From assembly GCF_036182465.1 (NCBI RefSeq), contig NZ_CP108081.1, positions 1,302,001-1,366,000 of the forward strand: a stretch of DNA of 64,000 nucleotides, written 5' to 3'. Below the pieces are notes generated by a model that saw only the letters and a list, made by a program, of their open reading frames with translations, was not told where the DNA came from and searched no databases. Positions 1 to 8,343 of this stretch are shown piece by piece. Both the position numbers and the translations under genes were made by a program. Numbering within the stretch: the first letter of the stretch is position 1; every line of letters starts with the position of its first letter. Origin of the DNA: Streptomyces sp. NBC_00258 (GTDB lineage: Bacteria; Actinomycetota; Actinomycetes; Streptomycetales; Streptomycetaceae).

Positions 1-1113
1 CCGCATCAGCAGGTCGTACAGACCGCTGGGGTCGACCGCCCAGCCCATCGCGGTGGTGCTGCCTTCGGGGCGGTGGAAGGCGACCCGGTCCGCGCCCGGC
101 CAGGGGCTGTGCTCGCTCGCCCCGTGACCGTCAGAGCCGTGGCTCGCCTCGTCCGTGGCGGCCGAGACGAGGGTGGGTGTGTAGTAGTTGACGCCCAGGA
201 AGTCCAGCGGCTGGTGGATCGTGGCGAGGTCGCCGTCCTTCACGAAGGACCAGTCGGTCAGGCCGGCCGTGTCCTGGAGGAGATCCTGCGGGTACGCGCC
301 CTCCAGCAGCGGGCCGGTGAAGACACGGTTGGCCAGCGCGTCGATCCGGCGGACCGCGTCCAGGTCCTCGGCGGCCTCGGTCAGCGCTCGGACGTGGTGG
401 ATGTTGAGCGTGATGGACGTCCGCGCGCGGGAGGGCAGTTCGGCCCGCAGCGCCAGAACGGCCTTGCCGTGGGCGAGGTTGAGGTGGTGCGCCGCACGCA
501 GGGCCGCAACCGGGTCGGTGCGCCCGGGGGCGTGGACACCGGAGCCGTATCCGAGGAAGGCACTGCACCAGGGCTCGTTGAGGGTGGTCCAGGTCTTCAC
601 CCGGTCGCCCAGCGCACGGGCCGCGAGAGTCGCGTAGTCGGCGAACCGGTCGCTGGTGACGCGCTCCGGCCAGCCGCCGGCGTCCTCCAGCTCCTGCGGC
701 AGGTCCCAGTGGTAGAGGGTGACGACCGGCTCGATGCCCTTCTCCAGCAGTGCGTCGGTCAGTGCCCGGTAGAAGTCGAGCCCTTTCTGTACTGCCGGGC
801 CGCGGCCGGTCGGCTGCACCCGCGGCCACGACAGGGAGAACCGGTAGGCGCTCACGCCGAGGTCGGCCATGATCGCGACGTCCTCGCGCCAGCGGTGGTA
901 GTGGTCGGTGGCCACGTCACCGGTGTCGCCGTTGCGCACCCTGCCGGGCGTGTGCGAGTAGGTGTCCCAGATGGAAGGGGTGCGTCCGTCGACGGAGGCG
1001 GCACCCTCGATCTGGTACGCGGCGGTCGCCGTGCCCCAGGTGAATCCCTGAGGGAATCGGATGGCGTTGGTGGTTCCCGGGGCGGGCGCGACACGTCGGG
1101 TAACGGTGGTCAC
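1..1113 (-). CDS. bglC: GH1 beta-glucosidase, 3' end beyond the window
   Basis: The product is a family 1 glycoside hydrolase expected to split cellobiose and related beta-glucosides inside the cell. The GTG start at 1113 has a GGAAGG ribosome site and gives 371 in-frame residues to the window edge. The N-terminal motif FTWGTATAAYQIEG is typical of GH1. The acid/base motif TLNEPW has its Glu near residue 180. The nucleophile motif (TENG) would lie past the left edge, so the gene is partial. It is last in a likely operon after a binding protein and two permeases, the order of cebEFG-bglC in streptomycetes. No signal peptide is seen, consistent with a cytosolic enzyme. Confidence 0.93.
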   Translation of the reverse strand, partial: MTTVTRRVAPAPGTTNAIRFPQGFTWGTATAAYQIEGAASVDGRTPSIWDTYSHTPGRVRNGDTGDVATDHYHRWREDVAIMADLGVSAYRFSLSWPRVQPTGRGPAVQKGLDFYRALTDALLEKGIEPVVTLYHWDLPQELEDAGGWPERVTSDRFADYATLAARALGDRVKTWTTLNEPWCSAFLGYGSGVHAPGRTDPVAALRAAHHLNLAHGKAVLALRAELPSRARTSITLNIHHVRALTEAAEDLDAVRRIDALANRVFTGPLLEGAYPQDLLQDTAGLTDWSFVKDGDLATIHQPLDFLGVNYYTPTLVSAATDEASHGSDGHGASEHSPWPGADRVAFHRPEGSTTAMGWAVDPSGLYDLLMR

Positions 1114-1204
1114 GTGAGTCCTTCCAGAGGTACTTCGGGGTGGGAGGGGCGGAACGGGGTGGCGAGTACCGGAGGGGCGCGGCAGCAGAGGGACGGCGGG
1201 GCGC

Positions 1205-2149
1205 TCATCCCTTGACCGCTCCCTGCATGATTCCGCCGACGATCTGACGGCCGAAGACGATGAACATGACGAGCAGGGGCAGCGTGCCGAGGAGGGCGCC
1301 CGCCATGATCAGCGACTGGTCGCGTATGTATCCCGCGCTCAGCTGGGTGAGTGCGACGGGCACCGTCGGGTTGGACATGTCGAGCACGATGAACGGCCAG
1401 AAGAAGTCGTTCCAGGCGTGCACGAACGTGATCATGAACAGGACGGCCATGGGAGGCCGGGCGATCGGCAGCACGATGCTCCAGAAGATGCGCAATGAGT
1501 GCGCACCATCCACCCGTCCGGCCTCGACGAGTTCGTCGGGCAGCGCCTCGCTCAGGTACTGCCGCATGAAGAACACCCCGACGGCGCTGACGAGCGTGGG
1601 GAAGATGACGGCGGGCAGCTGCTGGCCCCAGCCCAGTTCCGTCATCATCATGAACAGCGGTACGACGCCGAGTTGAGGCGGCACCATCATCGTGCCGATC
1701 ACGAGCATGAGCAGGATGTTGCGGCCCTTGAAGCGGAGTTTCGCGAAGGCGAAGCCGGCCAGGGTGGCGAACAGCACCGTCGACAGGGCGATCACGCCGG
1801 CCACGATCAGGCTGTTGAGCATGGCCTTGCCCAGCGCGGCGTCCTGCCAGGCCTTGCCGAGGTTCTCCAGAAGATGAGGTCCCGGCAGGAACGGCGGCGG
1901 CGTCTGGGTGACGCGGGTGTTGTCGCTGGATGCCGCCACCATCGTCCAGTACAGCGGGAAGAGTGAGAAGAGCGCCGCGATCCCCAGCAGGATGTAGGCG
2001 ACAGGGCCCGCGTGGTGCTGACGTCCGGCCCCCGGGTGGCGGAACAGCTGTCGGCTGCGGCCACCGGGCGCGGTGCTCTTCCGTGCCTTCTTCTGTGCGG
2101 TCCCGGGGGGTGCGTCCGCCGTCTGGACCGGGATGCTGTCTGTGGTCAT
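1205..2149 (-). CDS. cebG: Sugar ABC transporter permease, MalG/CebG type
   Basis: This is an inner-membrane permease of a CUT1-type carbohydrate importer, 314 aa from the ATG at 2149, which has a GGGAGA site just upstream. About six membrane segments are visible. The EAA loop reads EAGRVDGAHSLRIFWSIVLP. The C-terminus, QIVGGIMQGAVKG, is typical of MalG-like subunits. It lies 13 nt after the partner permease and 91 nt before the beta-glucosidase. No ATPase gene is present. Many streptomycete CUT1 importers use the shared MsiK ATPase encoded elsewhere, and I infer that here. The symbol rests on synteny; the substrate is not proven. Confidence 0.9.
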   Translation of the reverse strand: MTTDSIPVQTADAPPGTAQKKARKSTAPGGRSRQLFRHPGAGRQHHAGPVAYILLGIAALFSLFPLYWTMVAASSDNTRVTQTPPPFLPGPHLLENLGKAWQDAALGKAMLNSLIVAGVIALSTVLFATLAGFAFAKLRFKGRNILLMLVIGTMMVPPQLGVVPLFMMMTELGWGQQLPAVIFPTLVSAVGVFFMRQYLSEALPDELVEAGRVDGAHSLRIFWSIVLPIARPPMAVLFMITFVHAWNDFFWPFIVLDMSNPTVPVALTQLSAGYIRDQSLIMAGALLGTLPLLVMFIVFGRQIVGGIMQGAVKG

Positions 2150-2162
2150 GGAGATCTCCCGG

Positions 2163-3152
2163 TCAGGCCCTGCGCGCCAGGACGCGCTTGACGACTCGTT
2201 GGACGACGAACAGGACAATGAGCAGCAGGAACATCGCCCAGGCGACGGTGGCGGCCCGGCCCATCTGGTAGTTCTTCCAGCCCTCCTCGTACAGCAGCAG
2301 TCCCAGCGTCTGGTACTGGTTGTCCGCTCCCCCGGTGATGCCGTTCGGGCCCTGGCCGAAGATCAAGGGCTCACCGAAGAGCTGGGTGGCGCCGATCGTG
2401 GACAGGACGATGGTGAACACGATGGTGGAGCGGATGCCGGGGATGGTGACCTTCAGGAACTGCTGCCACCGCGAAGCGCCGTCGATGGCCGCGGCTTCGT
2501 AGCGGTCGCGTGGGATCGCCTGCATCGCGGCGAGGTAGAGCAGGGCGTTGTAGCCGGTCCAGCGCCAGATGACGATCGTGGAGATGGCCGTCTGCGCGGC
2601 CCACTTGTTGTTCTCGAAGTCGATGTTGTCGATGCCGACCAGGCTCAGCATCCAGTTGATCATGCCGAAGTCGCGTTCGAAGAGCATCGTGAAGACGAGG
2701 GCCGCCGCGCCCACCGACGTGGCGTAGGGCGTCAGGGCGGCGACACGGAAGAACGTCGAGCCGCGCAGTTGGTAGTTGAGCAGGTGCGCGAGACCGAGCG
2801 CCATCAACAGCTGTGGCACGGTCGACAGGACGCCGATGGTGAACGTGTTGAGCAGCGCGTTCCAGAAGCGGTCGTCTTCCCACAGGGCCGTGTAGTTGTC
2901 GAAACCGACCCACTCCATGAGGTTCAGGGTCGACAGTTCGACGCGGTGCAGGGAGATCCACGAGGTGTAGACGAGCGGGTAGAAGCTGAAGGCGGCGAAG
3001 ACGACGAAGAACGGGGCGATGAAGGCGTACGGGGCGCCGCGCACGTCGAGGCGGTGCAGCAGCGTACTGCGGCGCTGCGCGCCGCTGCCGGACCCGGCCG
3101 GTGGAGCGGCGTCGGGCGCACCGTCTGGGGGTGTCGAGGTGGAGATGGCCAC
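2163..3152 (-). CDS. cebF: Sugar ABC transporter permease, MalF/CebF type
   Basis: This is the partner permease of the importer, 329 aa. I chose the GTG at 3152 (VAISTSTPPDG) because GGAAGG lies upstream; a longer reading frame extends to 3305 without a better ribosome site. The cytoplasmic N-terminus is Pro/Gly-rich, followed by about six membrane segments. The EAA-type loop YEAAAIDGASRWQQFLKVTIP is near residue 215. The sequence continues into the MalG-like gene with 13 nt between them, so the two are probably co-translated. The family (CUT1) takes up oligosaccharides; a cello-oligosaccharide substrate is inferred from the beta-glucosidase. Confidence 0.9.
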   Translation of the reverse strand: MAISTSTPPDGAPDAAPPAGSGSGAQRRSTLLHRLDVRGAPYAFIAPFFVVFAAFSFYPLVYTSWISLHRVELSTLNLMEWVGFDNYTALWEDDRFWNALLNTFTIGVLSTVPQLLMALGLAHLLNYQLRGSTFFRVAALTPYATSVGAAALVFTMLFERDFGMINWMLSLVGIDNIDFENNKWAAQTAISTIVIWRWTGYNALLYLAAMQAIPRDRYEAAAIDGASRWQQFLKVTIPGIRSTIVFTIVLSTIGATQLFGEPLIFGQGPNGITGGADNQYQTLGLLLYEEGWKNYQMGRAATVAWAMFLLLIVLFVVQRVVKRVLARRA

Positions 3153-3262
3153 CGGAAGGCGTCCTTCCTGGAGGGTGACGGGGTGGGCAGGGGCCCGGCG
3201 GCCCACTCGGGGCCGTGCGTGGGACGCCGGGCTGCTGCGGAGGTGGGCGACGGGGCCCGAGG

Positions 3263-4570
3263 TCAGCCGGCGGCCTTCTCGATGCGCTTTTCCGTGGTCT
3301 TCCATGCCACGTTCGGGCTCTTGTTCTGCGCCTCGATCAAGGTCAGGCCCTGCGAGAAGATGTCCTTGATGGTGCCGTCCTTGCGGCCGAGGACCTGCTC
3401 GTCGGGGATCTCCTGGGCCGCGGCGCTGAAGATCTTCCCGATGGGCGCGCCACTGAAGTACTCCGACTTGGCGTCGACCACTTCAGGCATCCCCAACGCG
3501 GTCTGCGACGAGGGGAAGTTGCCGATCTCCTTGAAGAGGTAGGCCTGCTGCTCAGGGGCGGTGAGCCAGGCAACGAGCTCCTGCGCCTCCTTCTTGACGG
3601 GGCTCTTCTCCATCACGCCGAGGAACGCTCCGCCCCAGTTGGCGCCCTTCGGCGCCTTGGCGACGTCCCACTTGCCCTTGTTCTTCGGGCCCGCCTTCTC
3701 GCTGATGTGCGCGAGCATCCACGCCGGGCAGACGGTGCTGGCGAAGGTGCTGTTGGCCAGGCCGGGGTCCCAGCCGGGCTGGAACTGGCGGAGCTTGGCG
3801 GTCAGATCGGAGGTGGCCGCCTCGGAGGCCAGCTTCCACGCGTCCTTCACGACAGGGTTGGTGGCATAGATCAGCTCGCCCTCCTTGTCGTAGAACTGCT
3901 GGGAGTTTCCGTAGATCATGGCGTTGAACAGCCCGCTGGAACTGTCCATGAAGGCGACCTTCTCCGCCTTCGAGTTCTGCTTGAACCGCTTGCCCGCGTC
4001 GACGTACTTCGACCAGTCGCCCTCCCACAGTTTGGCGACCTCGTCGCGGTCGGTGGGCAGTCCGGCCTGCTTGAACAGGTCCTTGCGGTAACAGACCGCC
4101 ATCGGGCCGATGTCGGTGCCCATGCCGATGACCTTCTTGTCCTCGGTGGTGACCTGGTTCTGCTTCCACGGCAGGAAGTGGTCCGTCCCGCCGGCAAGAT
4201 CGACGAACTTGTCCTTCTGCGTGTCGGACAGTTCCTTGGCCCGACCAATTTCTATGCCCTGGATGTCCTTCAGTCCGCTGCCGGCGGCCAAGTGCGTCTG
4301 CAGGGCGGTGTAGTAGGTCTGCTCGTCACCCGCGACGTCCGCCTTGATGACGACGTTCGGGTGCTCCTTCATGTACTTGTCGAGCAGACCGGTCTCCTTG
4401 AAGCCCATGACGCCGAACAGCCCCATGGTGATGGTGACCTTGCCGTCCTTCTTCCCACCACCGGTCCCCCCGCTGTCACTGCCTCCACAGCCCACGACCA
4501 GACCAAGAGCCGACACAGCCGATACGGCGGCCACGGCTCGTGTACGCAACTTCCTTCGGGCCTTGCCCAT
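3263..4570 (-). CDS. cebE: Solute-binding lipoprotein of sugar ABC importer
   Basis: This is an extracellular substrate-binding protein of 435 aa. The N-terminus has Arg/Lys residues, a hydrophobic stretch and a lipobox-like LVVGC, so it is predicted to be lipidated at Cys28 and anchored outside the membrane. The body matches the family 1 solute-binding fold of CebE/NgcE-type proteins, and its length is normal. The ATG at 4570 has a strong AGGAGG site. It is the first gene of the operon, and a 20-bp inverted repeat 73-120 nt upstream is the likely operator. Cellobiose/cellotriose binding is inferred from gene order only. Confidence 0.9.
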   Translation of the reverse strand: MGKARRKLRTRAVAAVSAVSALGLVVGCGGSDSGGTGGGKKDGKVTITMGLFGVMGFKETGLLDKYMKEHPNVVIKADVAGDEQTYYTALQTHLAAGSGLKDIQGIEIGRAKELSDTQKDKFVDLAGGTDHFLPWKQNQVTTEDKKVIGMGTDIGPMAVCYRKDLFKQAGLPTDRDEVAKLWEGDWSKYVDAGKRFKQNSKAEKVAFMDSSSGLFNAMIYGNSQQFYDKEGELIYATNPVVKDAWKLASEAATSDLTAKLRQFQPGWDPGLANSTFASTVCPAWMLAHISEKAGPKNKGKWDVAKAPKGANWGGAFLGVMEKSPVKKEAQELVAWLTAPEQQAYLFKEIGNFPSSQTALGMPEVVDAKSEYFSGAPIGKIFSAAAQEIPDEQVLGRKDGTIKDIFSQGLTLIEAQNKSPNVAWKTTEKRIEKAAG

Positions 4571-4642
4571 TCAGTCCTCCTAGCGGCGGCGCTGACGCAC
4601 CGGAGTTCGAGCCCCACGGTCCGCTCCGTAGGCCCCGATTTG

Positions 4643-4690
4643 TCCGGGTGGGCACGTTCCCAAACTGCGATGGGAACGTGCCCACCCGGA
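4643..4690. promoter_or_regulatory. Double LacI-type operator in a 20-bp perfect inverted repeat
   Basis: The arms 4643-4662 and 4671-4690 are exact reverse complements separated by 8 nt. Each arm contains a 14-mer, TGGGCACGTTCCCA (4649-4662) or TGGGAACGTGCCCA (4671-4684). These resemble the known CebR box TGGGAGCGCTCCCA but differ in the central six bases. The site lies between the divergent binding-protein and LacI genes, so it probably controls both. A hairpin role is possible but less likely in this position. Confidence 0.75.
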
Positions 4691-4727
4691 AGCCCGAAGC
4701 GTGGCCGCCGCAAAAGGCTCCTGTCAA

Positions 4728-4744
4728 GAAGTTGAAGCAACTTC
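4728..4744. promoter_or_regulatory. 17-bp palindrome GAAGTTG-AAG-CAACTTC
   Basis: A perfect palindrome with 7-nt arms and a 3-nt centre lies 112 nt before the LacI start and 38 nt from the larger inverted repeat. It contains a TTGAAG that could act as a -35 element. It may be a second regulator site in the divergent promoter. No regulator can be assigned from the sequence. Confidence 0.4.
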
Positions 4745-4855
4745 GTTGCCGGAAGATGTCGCACTCCCGTACCCGGACCCGCCGGACACTCGTGGCCGGT
4801 CTGGCACAATGCGCTGGTGGAAGCCGTTCGGGCACCGCGCAAGCGAGGAGGCGAC

Positions 4856-5872
4856 ATGGAGGGCAGGCAACGCCCGACCATCAAGACCGTGGCCGCGCGC
4901 GCCGGTGTCGGACGTACCACGGTTTCACGAGTCATCAACGGCTCGGAGCTCGTCAGCGACAAGGCCAAGGCCGCCGTGCTCGCCGCCATCGCCGAGCTGA
5001 ACTACGTCCCGAACTCGGTTGCCCGGGGGCTCGTGACGAACCGGACGAACTCCGTGGCCCTGGTGATTCCCGAGTCCGAAAGCAGACTGGGCTCCGAGCC
5101 CTACTTCTCGGCGGTCATCCGCGGGGTCAGCACCGCTCTGGCCAAGACCCGGACGCAGCTCCAACTGGTCCTCGTACGCGACCAGGCCGAGCGGGACCAG
5201 CTCACCGAGTCGGTGGCGGAGCGGCGGGTCGACGGAGTACTCCTGGTCTCGGTGCACGAGCACGATCCGCTGCCCGGTCTGCTGGAGGACATGGGTCTGC
5301 CCACGGTGCTCGCCGGGCGCCGTTCCCCCGCCGAGTCGCTCAGCCACGTGCACTCCGACAACGCGGGCGGAGCCTCTGCGGCCGTCAGGCACCTCCTCCT
5401 TCGCGGGCGGCGGACCATCGCCACGATCAGCGGCCCCCTCGACATGGACGTGGCGCGCAGCCGGCTCCAGGGGTGGCGCGAGGCCCTTGAGAAGGCGGGC
5501 CACGAAGCCACGGAGCACCTCGTGGTCTCGGCAGACTTCACCGAGGAGGGCGGCGAGGCAGCGATGCGTTCACTCCTTGAACAACTTCCCACGCTCGACG
5601 CCGTGTTCGTCGCCTCGGACGTCATGGCGGCAGGGGCGCTGGCGGAGTTGCGCAGGCAGGGGCGCAGCGTCCCCGGCGATGTGGCGGTGGTCGGATTCGA
5701 CGACTCCATCATCGCCCGGCACAGCAACCCGCCCCTCACCAGCGTGCGTCAGCCCATCGAGGAGATCGGCAACACGATCGCCCGCATCCTCCTGGAAGAG
5801 ATCAGCAATCCCGAAGAACCGCGTCAGCACGTCGTTCTTCCTACCGAACTCGTGGTACGCGAATCGTCGTGA
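4856..5872 (+). CDS. cebR: LacI-family transcriptional regulator (CebR-like)
   Basis: This is a DNA-binding repressor of 338 aa. Its N-terminal helix-turn-helix reads TIKTVAARAGVGRTTVSRVING. The periplasmic-binding-protein-like domain ends with the LacI-typical VVGFDDSIIARHSNPPLTSVRQP. The ATG at 4856 follows GCGAGGAGGCGAC, a strong ribosome site. It is divergent from the importer operon, with the double operator in between, so it probably represses that operon and itself and is released by cello-oligosaccharides. A close paralogue lies at 12657; either could be the true CebR of this strain. The symbol is therefore tentative. Confidence 0.88.
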   Translation: MEGRQRPTIKTVAARAGVGRTTVSRVINGSELVSDKAKAAVLAAIAELNYVPNSVARGLVTNRTNSVALVIPESESRLGSEPYFSAVIRGVSTALAKTRTQLQLVLVRDQAERDQLTESVAERRVDGVLLVSVHEHDPLPGLLEDMGLPTVLAGRRSPAESLSHVHSDNAGGASAAVRHLLLRGRRTIATISGPLDMDVARSRLQGWREALEKAGHEATEHLVVSADFTEEGGEAAMRSLLEQLPTLDAVFVASDVMAAGALAELRRQGRSVPGDVAVVGFDDSIIARHSNPPLTSVRQPIEEIGNTIARILLEEISNPEEPRQHVVLPTELVVRESS

Positions 5873-6014
5873 ATCAGCCACGCACGGGCAGGATCGAGAT
5901 CCCACAGAACACCGACGGGCGACCACGCCAACCGGACGTGCGCAGGGCGAAGTTCGAAATCCACGCGGGCGAACACTTGGCGCCTGGGCATCCGGCTGCT
6001 GGACCCGATCCGAC

Positions 6015-7553
6015 TCACGCTTGCCTCCCGGCGGAGTCGGAGGCGCGAAGGACCAGGCGGAAGATGCAGCCACGGCCGGGGGCCGTGTCGAGTTCGAGGC
6101 GGCCGCCATGGCCCTCGGCGATGGCCGCGGCGATGGCGAGACCGAGGCCGCTGCCGCCGTGGAGGCGGGAGCGGGCGGGGTCGGCACGGTAGAAGCGCTC
6201 GAAGACGAGCTCGGCGCCGACGGGTTCGAGGCCCGGCCCTTCGTCCGCCACCTCGATCACGCTGATGGGCAGACGCTCCGGCAGGGGCGGTGAAGCGGTG
6301 AAGCGTCCGGGTCGGTCCGTACCGCCCGTTCCGGGACCCGCCTCCGTCGTGCCGACGCGGACGTGGACGTGTGTGCCCGGCGGGGTGTGGACGCGAGCGT
6401 TGGAAAGCAGGTTCTCGAGGATCTGCCGCAATCGGTGCGGGTCGCCGACAGTCTCCGCAACGTCGAGTTCCTCGGCTCCGGTGGGATCGGCCGCCGTGTG
6501 CAGCGGGCCGAGGTCGACGGGATGGGACGCTCGGTGAACGGCGGTCGCACTGACGGCGTCCGCCGCCAGGGACAGCAGGTCGACCCGTTCCCTCCGGTAG
6601 GAGGGTTCCTTGTCCAGGGTGGCGAGCAGCTGGAGGTCGTCGACGAGCAGGCTCATACGTTCCGCGTTCTGCGCGATGAACCGGTTGGCCTCCTGCAGTT
6701 CCTTCGCCGGGCGTCGCTCCGGGCGCAGTGCGAGTTGGGCGTATCCCTGAATGGCCGTGAGCGGGGTGCGCAGTTCGTGCCCCGCGTCGGCGACGAACCG
6801 ACGCAGCCGGGCCTCGGAGGCCTCGCGAGCCAGCAGCGCCTTCTGGAGGCGGTCGAGCATGGAGTTCAGGACCCGGCCGAGCCGTCCGATCTCGGTGCGC
6901 GGATCGGTGTCGGGCAACCGCAGCCCGAGCCGGCCCGCGGTGATGTCCTGGGCGGTACTCTCCATTCTGGTCAACGGCAACAGGCCCAGCCGGACCACCC
7001 ACCTGCCCAGGGCGAGCAGGGCAATAATCGTGACGGCCAGCAGGACTGCGTTCAGCCACAAGATCTTCGAGGCGGCACCGTCGACTGTGTCGAGCGGCAG
7101 GGTGACCACCGCGCTCATACCGTCCGGGCCGGGGTTGAGCATCACTCGCCAGCGGCCGTCACCGCTCGTGGCAGGCACGGTTTCCGGATGCCCGTCCCGC
7201 AGCCCGAGGTCCTGCGCCTCATCGGCCAGCTGAGGTCCCGGCTTTGATTCGGAGCCGAGGGAGCCGTTCAGACGGTGGCCCGAGGCGTCGTAGAAGTAGA
7301 CGTGGAAATCCGAGGGCAGCACGTCCAGTTGTTTCCCCGGCGCCGGGAGTGTGCCGTCCAGGGCGTCGTAGAAGGCCGGTGCCGGTGGGTGGAACTCGAC
7401 GAGTTGCTCGTCGACCCGGTCCAGCAGCCAGGACCGAAGCACCACGTAACCGATGGCCTGGGAGGCCAGGACCGCCGCGGTGGCCAGGACGGTGACACCC
7501 ACGACGAGGCGTCGTCTCAGTGATCTGGGCGGCCGGGGCAGGAGGTGGGTCAC
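6015..7553 (-). CDS. Membrane sensor histidine kinase
   Basis: This is a two-component sensor of 512 aa. A membrane segment near residues 16-38 and another near 163-188 flank an extracellular sensor domain. HAMP-like sequence follows, then the H-box FVADAGHELRTPLTAIQGYA with phospho-acceptor His259. The C-terminal HATPase contains EVADEGPGLEP and GSGLGLAIAAAIAEGHGG. The GTG at 7553 overlaps the response-regulator stop (GTGA), so translation is coupled. The signal is unknown. Linkage to glycosyltransferase genes suggests envelope or surface-glycan sensing, which is inference. Confidence 0.93.
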   Translation of the reverse strand: MTHLLPRPPRSLRRRLVVGVTVLATAAVLASQAIGYVVLRSWLLDRVDEQLVEFHPPAPAFYDALDGTLPAPGKQLDVLPSDFHVYFYDASGHRLNGSLGSESKPGPQLADEAQDLGLRDGHPETVPATSGDGRWRVMLNPGPDGMSAVVTLPLDTVDGAASKILWLNAVLLAVTIIALLALGRWVVRLGLLPLTRMESTAQDITAGRLGLRLPDTDPRTEIGRLGRVLNSMLDRLQKALLAREASEARLRRFVADAGHELRTPLTAIQGYAQLALRPERRPAKELQEANRFIAQNAERMSLLVDDLQLLATLDKEPSYRRERVDLLSLAADAVSATAVHRASHPVDLGPLHTAADPTGAEELDVAETVGDPHRLRQILENLLSNARVHTPPGTHVHVRVGTTEAGPGTGGTDRPGRFTASPPLPERLPISVIEVADEGPGLEPVGAELVFERFYRADPARSRLHGGSGLGLAIAAAIAEGHGGRLELDTAPGRGCIFRLVLRASDSAGRQA

Positions 7554-8293
7554 TGCTCCGACGTCCCTGCGTGGTCGCGGGGAAGACGCAGGCTGTAGCC
7601 GACACCGCGCACGGTCTGGATGAGGGGTGGATCGAAGCAGTCGATCTTCTTGCGGAGGTAGCGGACATATGTCTCGATGATCCGCACGTCGCCGGCGAAG
7701 TCGTAGCTCCAGACGTGGTCGAGGATCTGGACCTTGGTCACCACCTGGCCCGCGTTCGCCAGGAGGTAGGCCAGGAGCTTGAACTCGGTGGGTGACAGCG
7801 CGATGTACTCCCCCGCGCGGTGCACCTCGTGGGCGCCCTCGTCGAGTTCCAGGTCGGCGTAGCTCAGGACGCTCGGCATCACCCGCGCCGTGATGGCCGG
7901 AGCCGTTCGGCGCAGGATGGCCTCGATGCGCAGCAGGACCTCCTCGATGTTGAACGGTTTGGAGACGTAGTCGTCTCCGCCCGCGCGCAGGCCGCTGACG
8001 CGGTCATGGGTGCCGGTGCGGGCGGTGAGGAACAGGATCGGACAGTCGTTCCCCGCCGCCCGCAGCCTGCGGGTCACCTCGAAGCCGTCCAGGTCGGGCA
8101 GCATCACGTCGAGCAGCACCAGGTGCGGTTCGAGACGTTCGACCTCAAGGAGGGCCGACTGTCCGGTGTCGGTGCTGCTCACCTCGTATCCGGTCAGACG
8201 GAGCGTCGCCTCCAGCAGCGTACGGATGCTGGGCTCGTCCTCGACGACGAGGAGCCGATGTCCCGGCCTCGCCGCTGGGGGACTGTCGGTCAT
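7550..8293 (-). CDS. OmpR/PhoB-type response regulator
   Basis: This is the cognate response regulator, 247 aa. The receiver domain starts LLVVEDEPSIRTLLEATLRL; the phosphorylated residue is Asp62 in LLDVMLPDLDG, and the conserved Lys sits in YVSKPFNIEE. The winged-helix DNA-binding domain includes ALSPTEFKLLAYLLANAG and TVRGVGYSLR. The ATG at 8293 fits the start of the receiver domain although the ribosome site is weak. It overlaps the kinase gene by 4 nt and lies 50 nt after the membrane glycosyltransferase, so a joint transcript is possible. Confidence 0.94.
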   Translation of the reverse strand: MTDSPPAARPGHRLLVVEDEPSIRTLLEATLRLTGYEVSSTDTGQSALLEVERLEPHLVLLDVMLPDLDGFEVTRRLRAAGNDCPILFLTARTGTHDRVSGLRAGGDDYVSKPFNIEEVLLRIEAILRRTAPAITARVMPSVLSYADLELDEGAHEVHRAGEYIALSPTEFKLLAYLLANAGQVVTKVQILDHVWSYDFAGDVRIIETYVRYLRKKIDCFDPPLIQTVRGVGYSLRLPRDHAGTSEQ

Positions 8294-8343
8294 GGCGTCT
8301 GCTGATCCGTTCTGCCGTCTGGTGGTGACCGCTCCGGCCCGGG

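Noticed and set aside
73..1215. Long plus-strand frame opposite the beta-glucosidase
   Set aside because: It is the antisense shadow of a clear GH1 gene; its translation is low-complexity Arg/Gly/Val-rich and has no family pattern.
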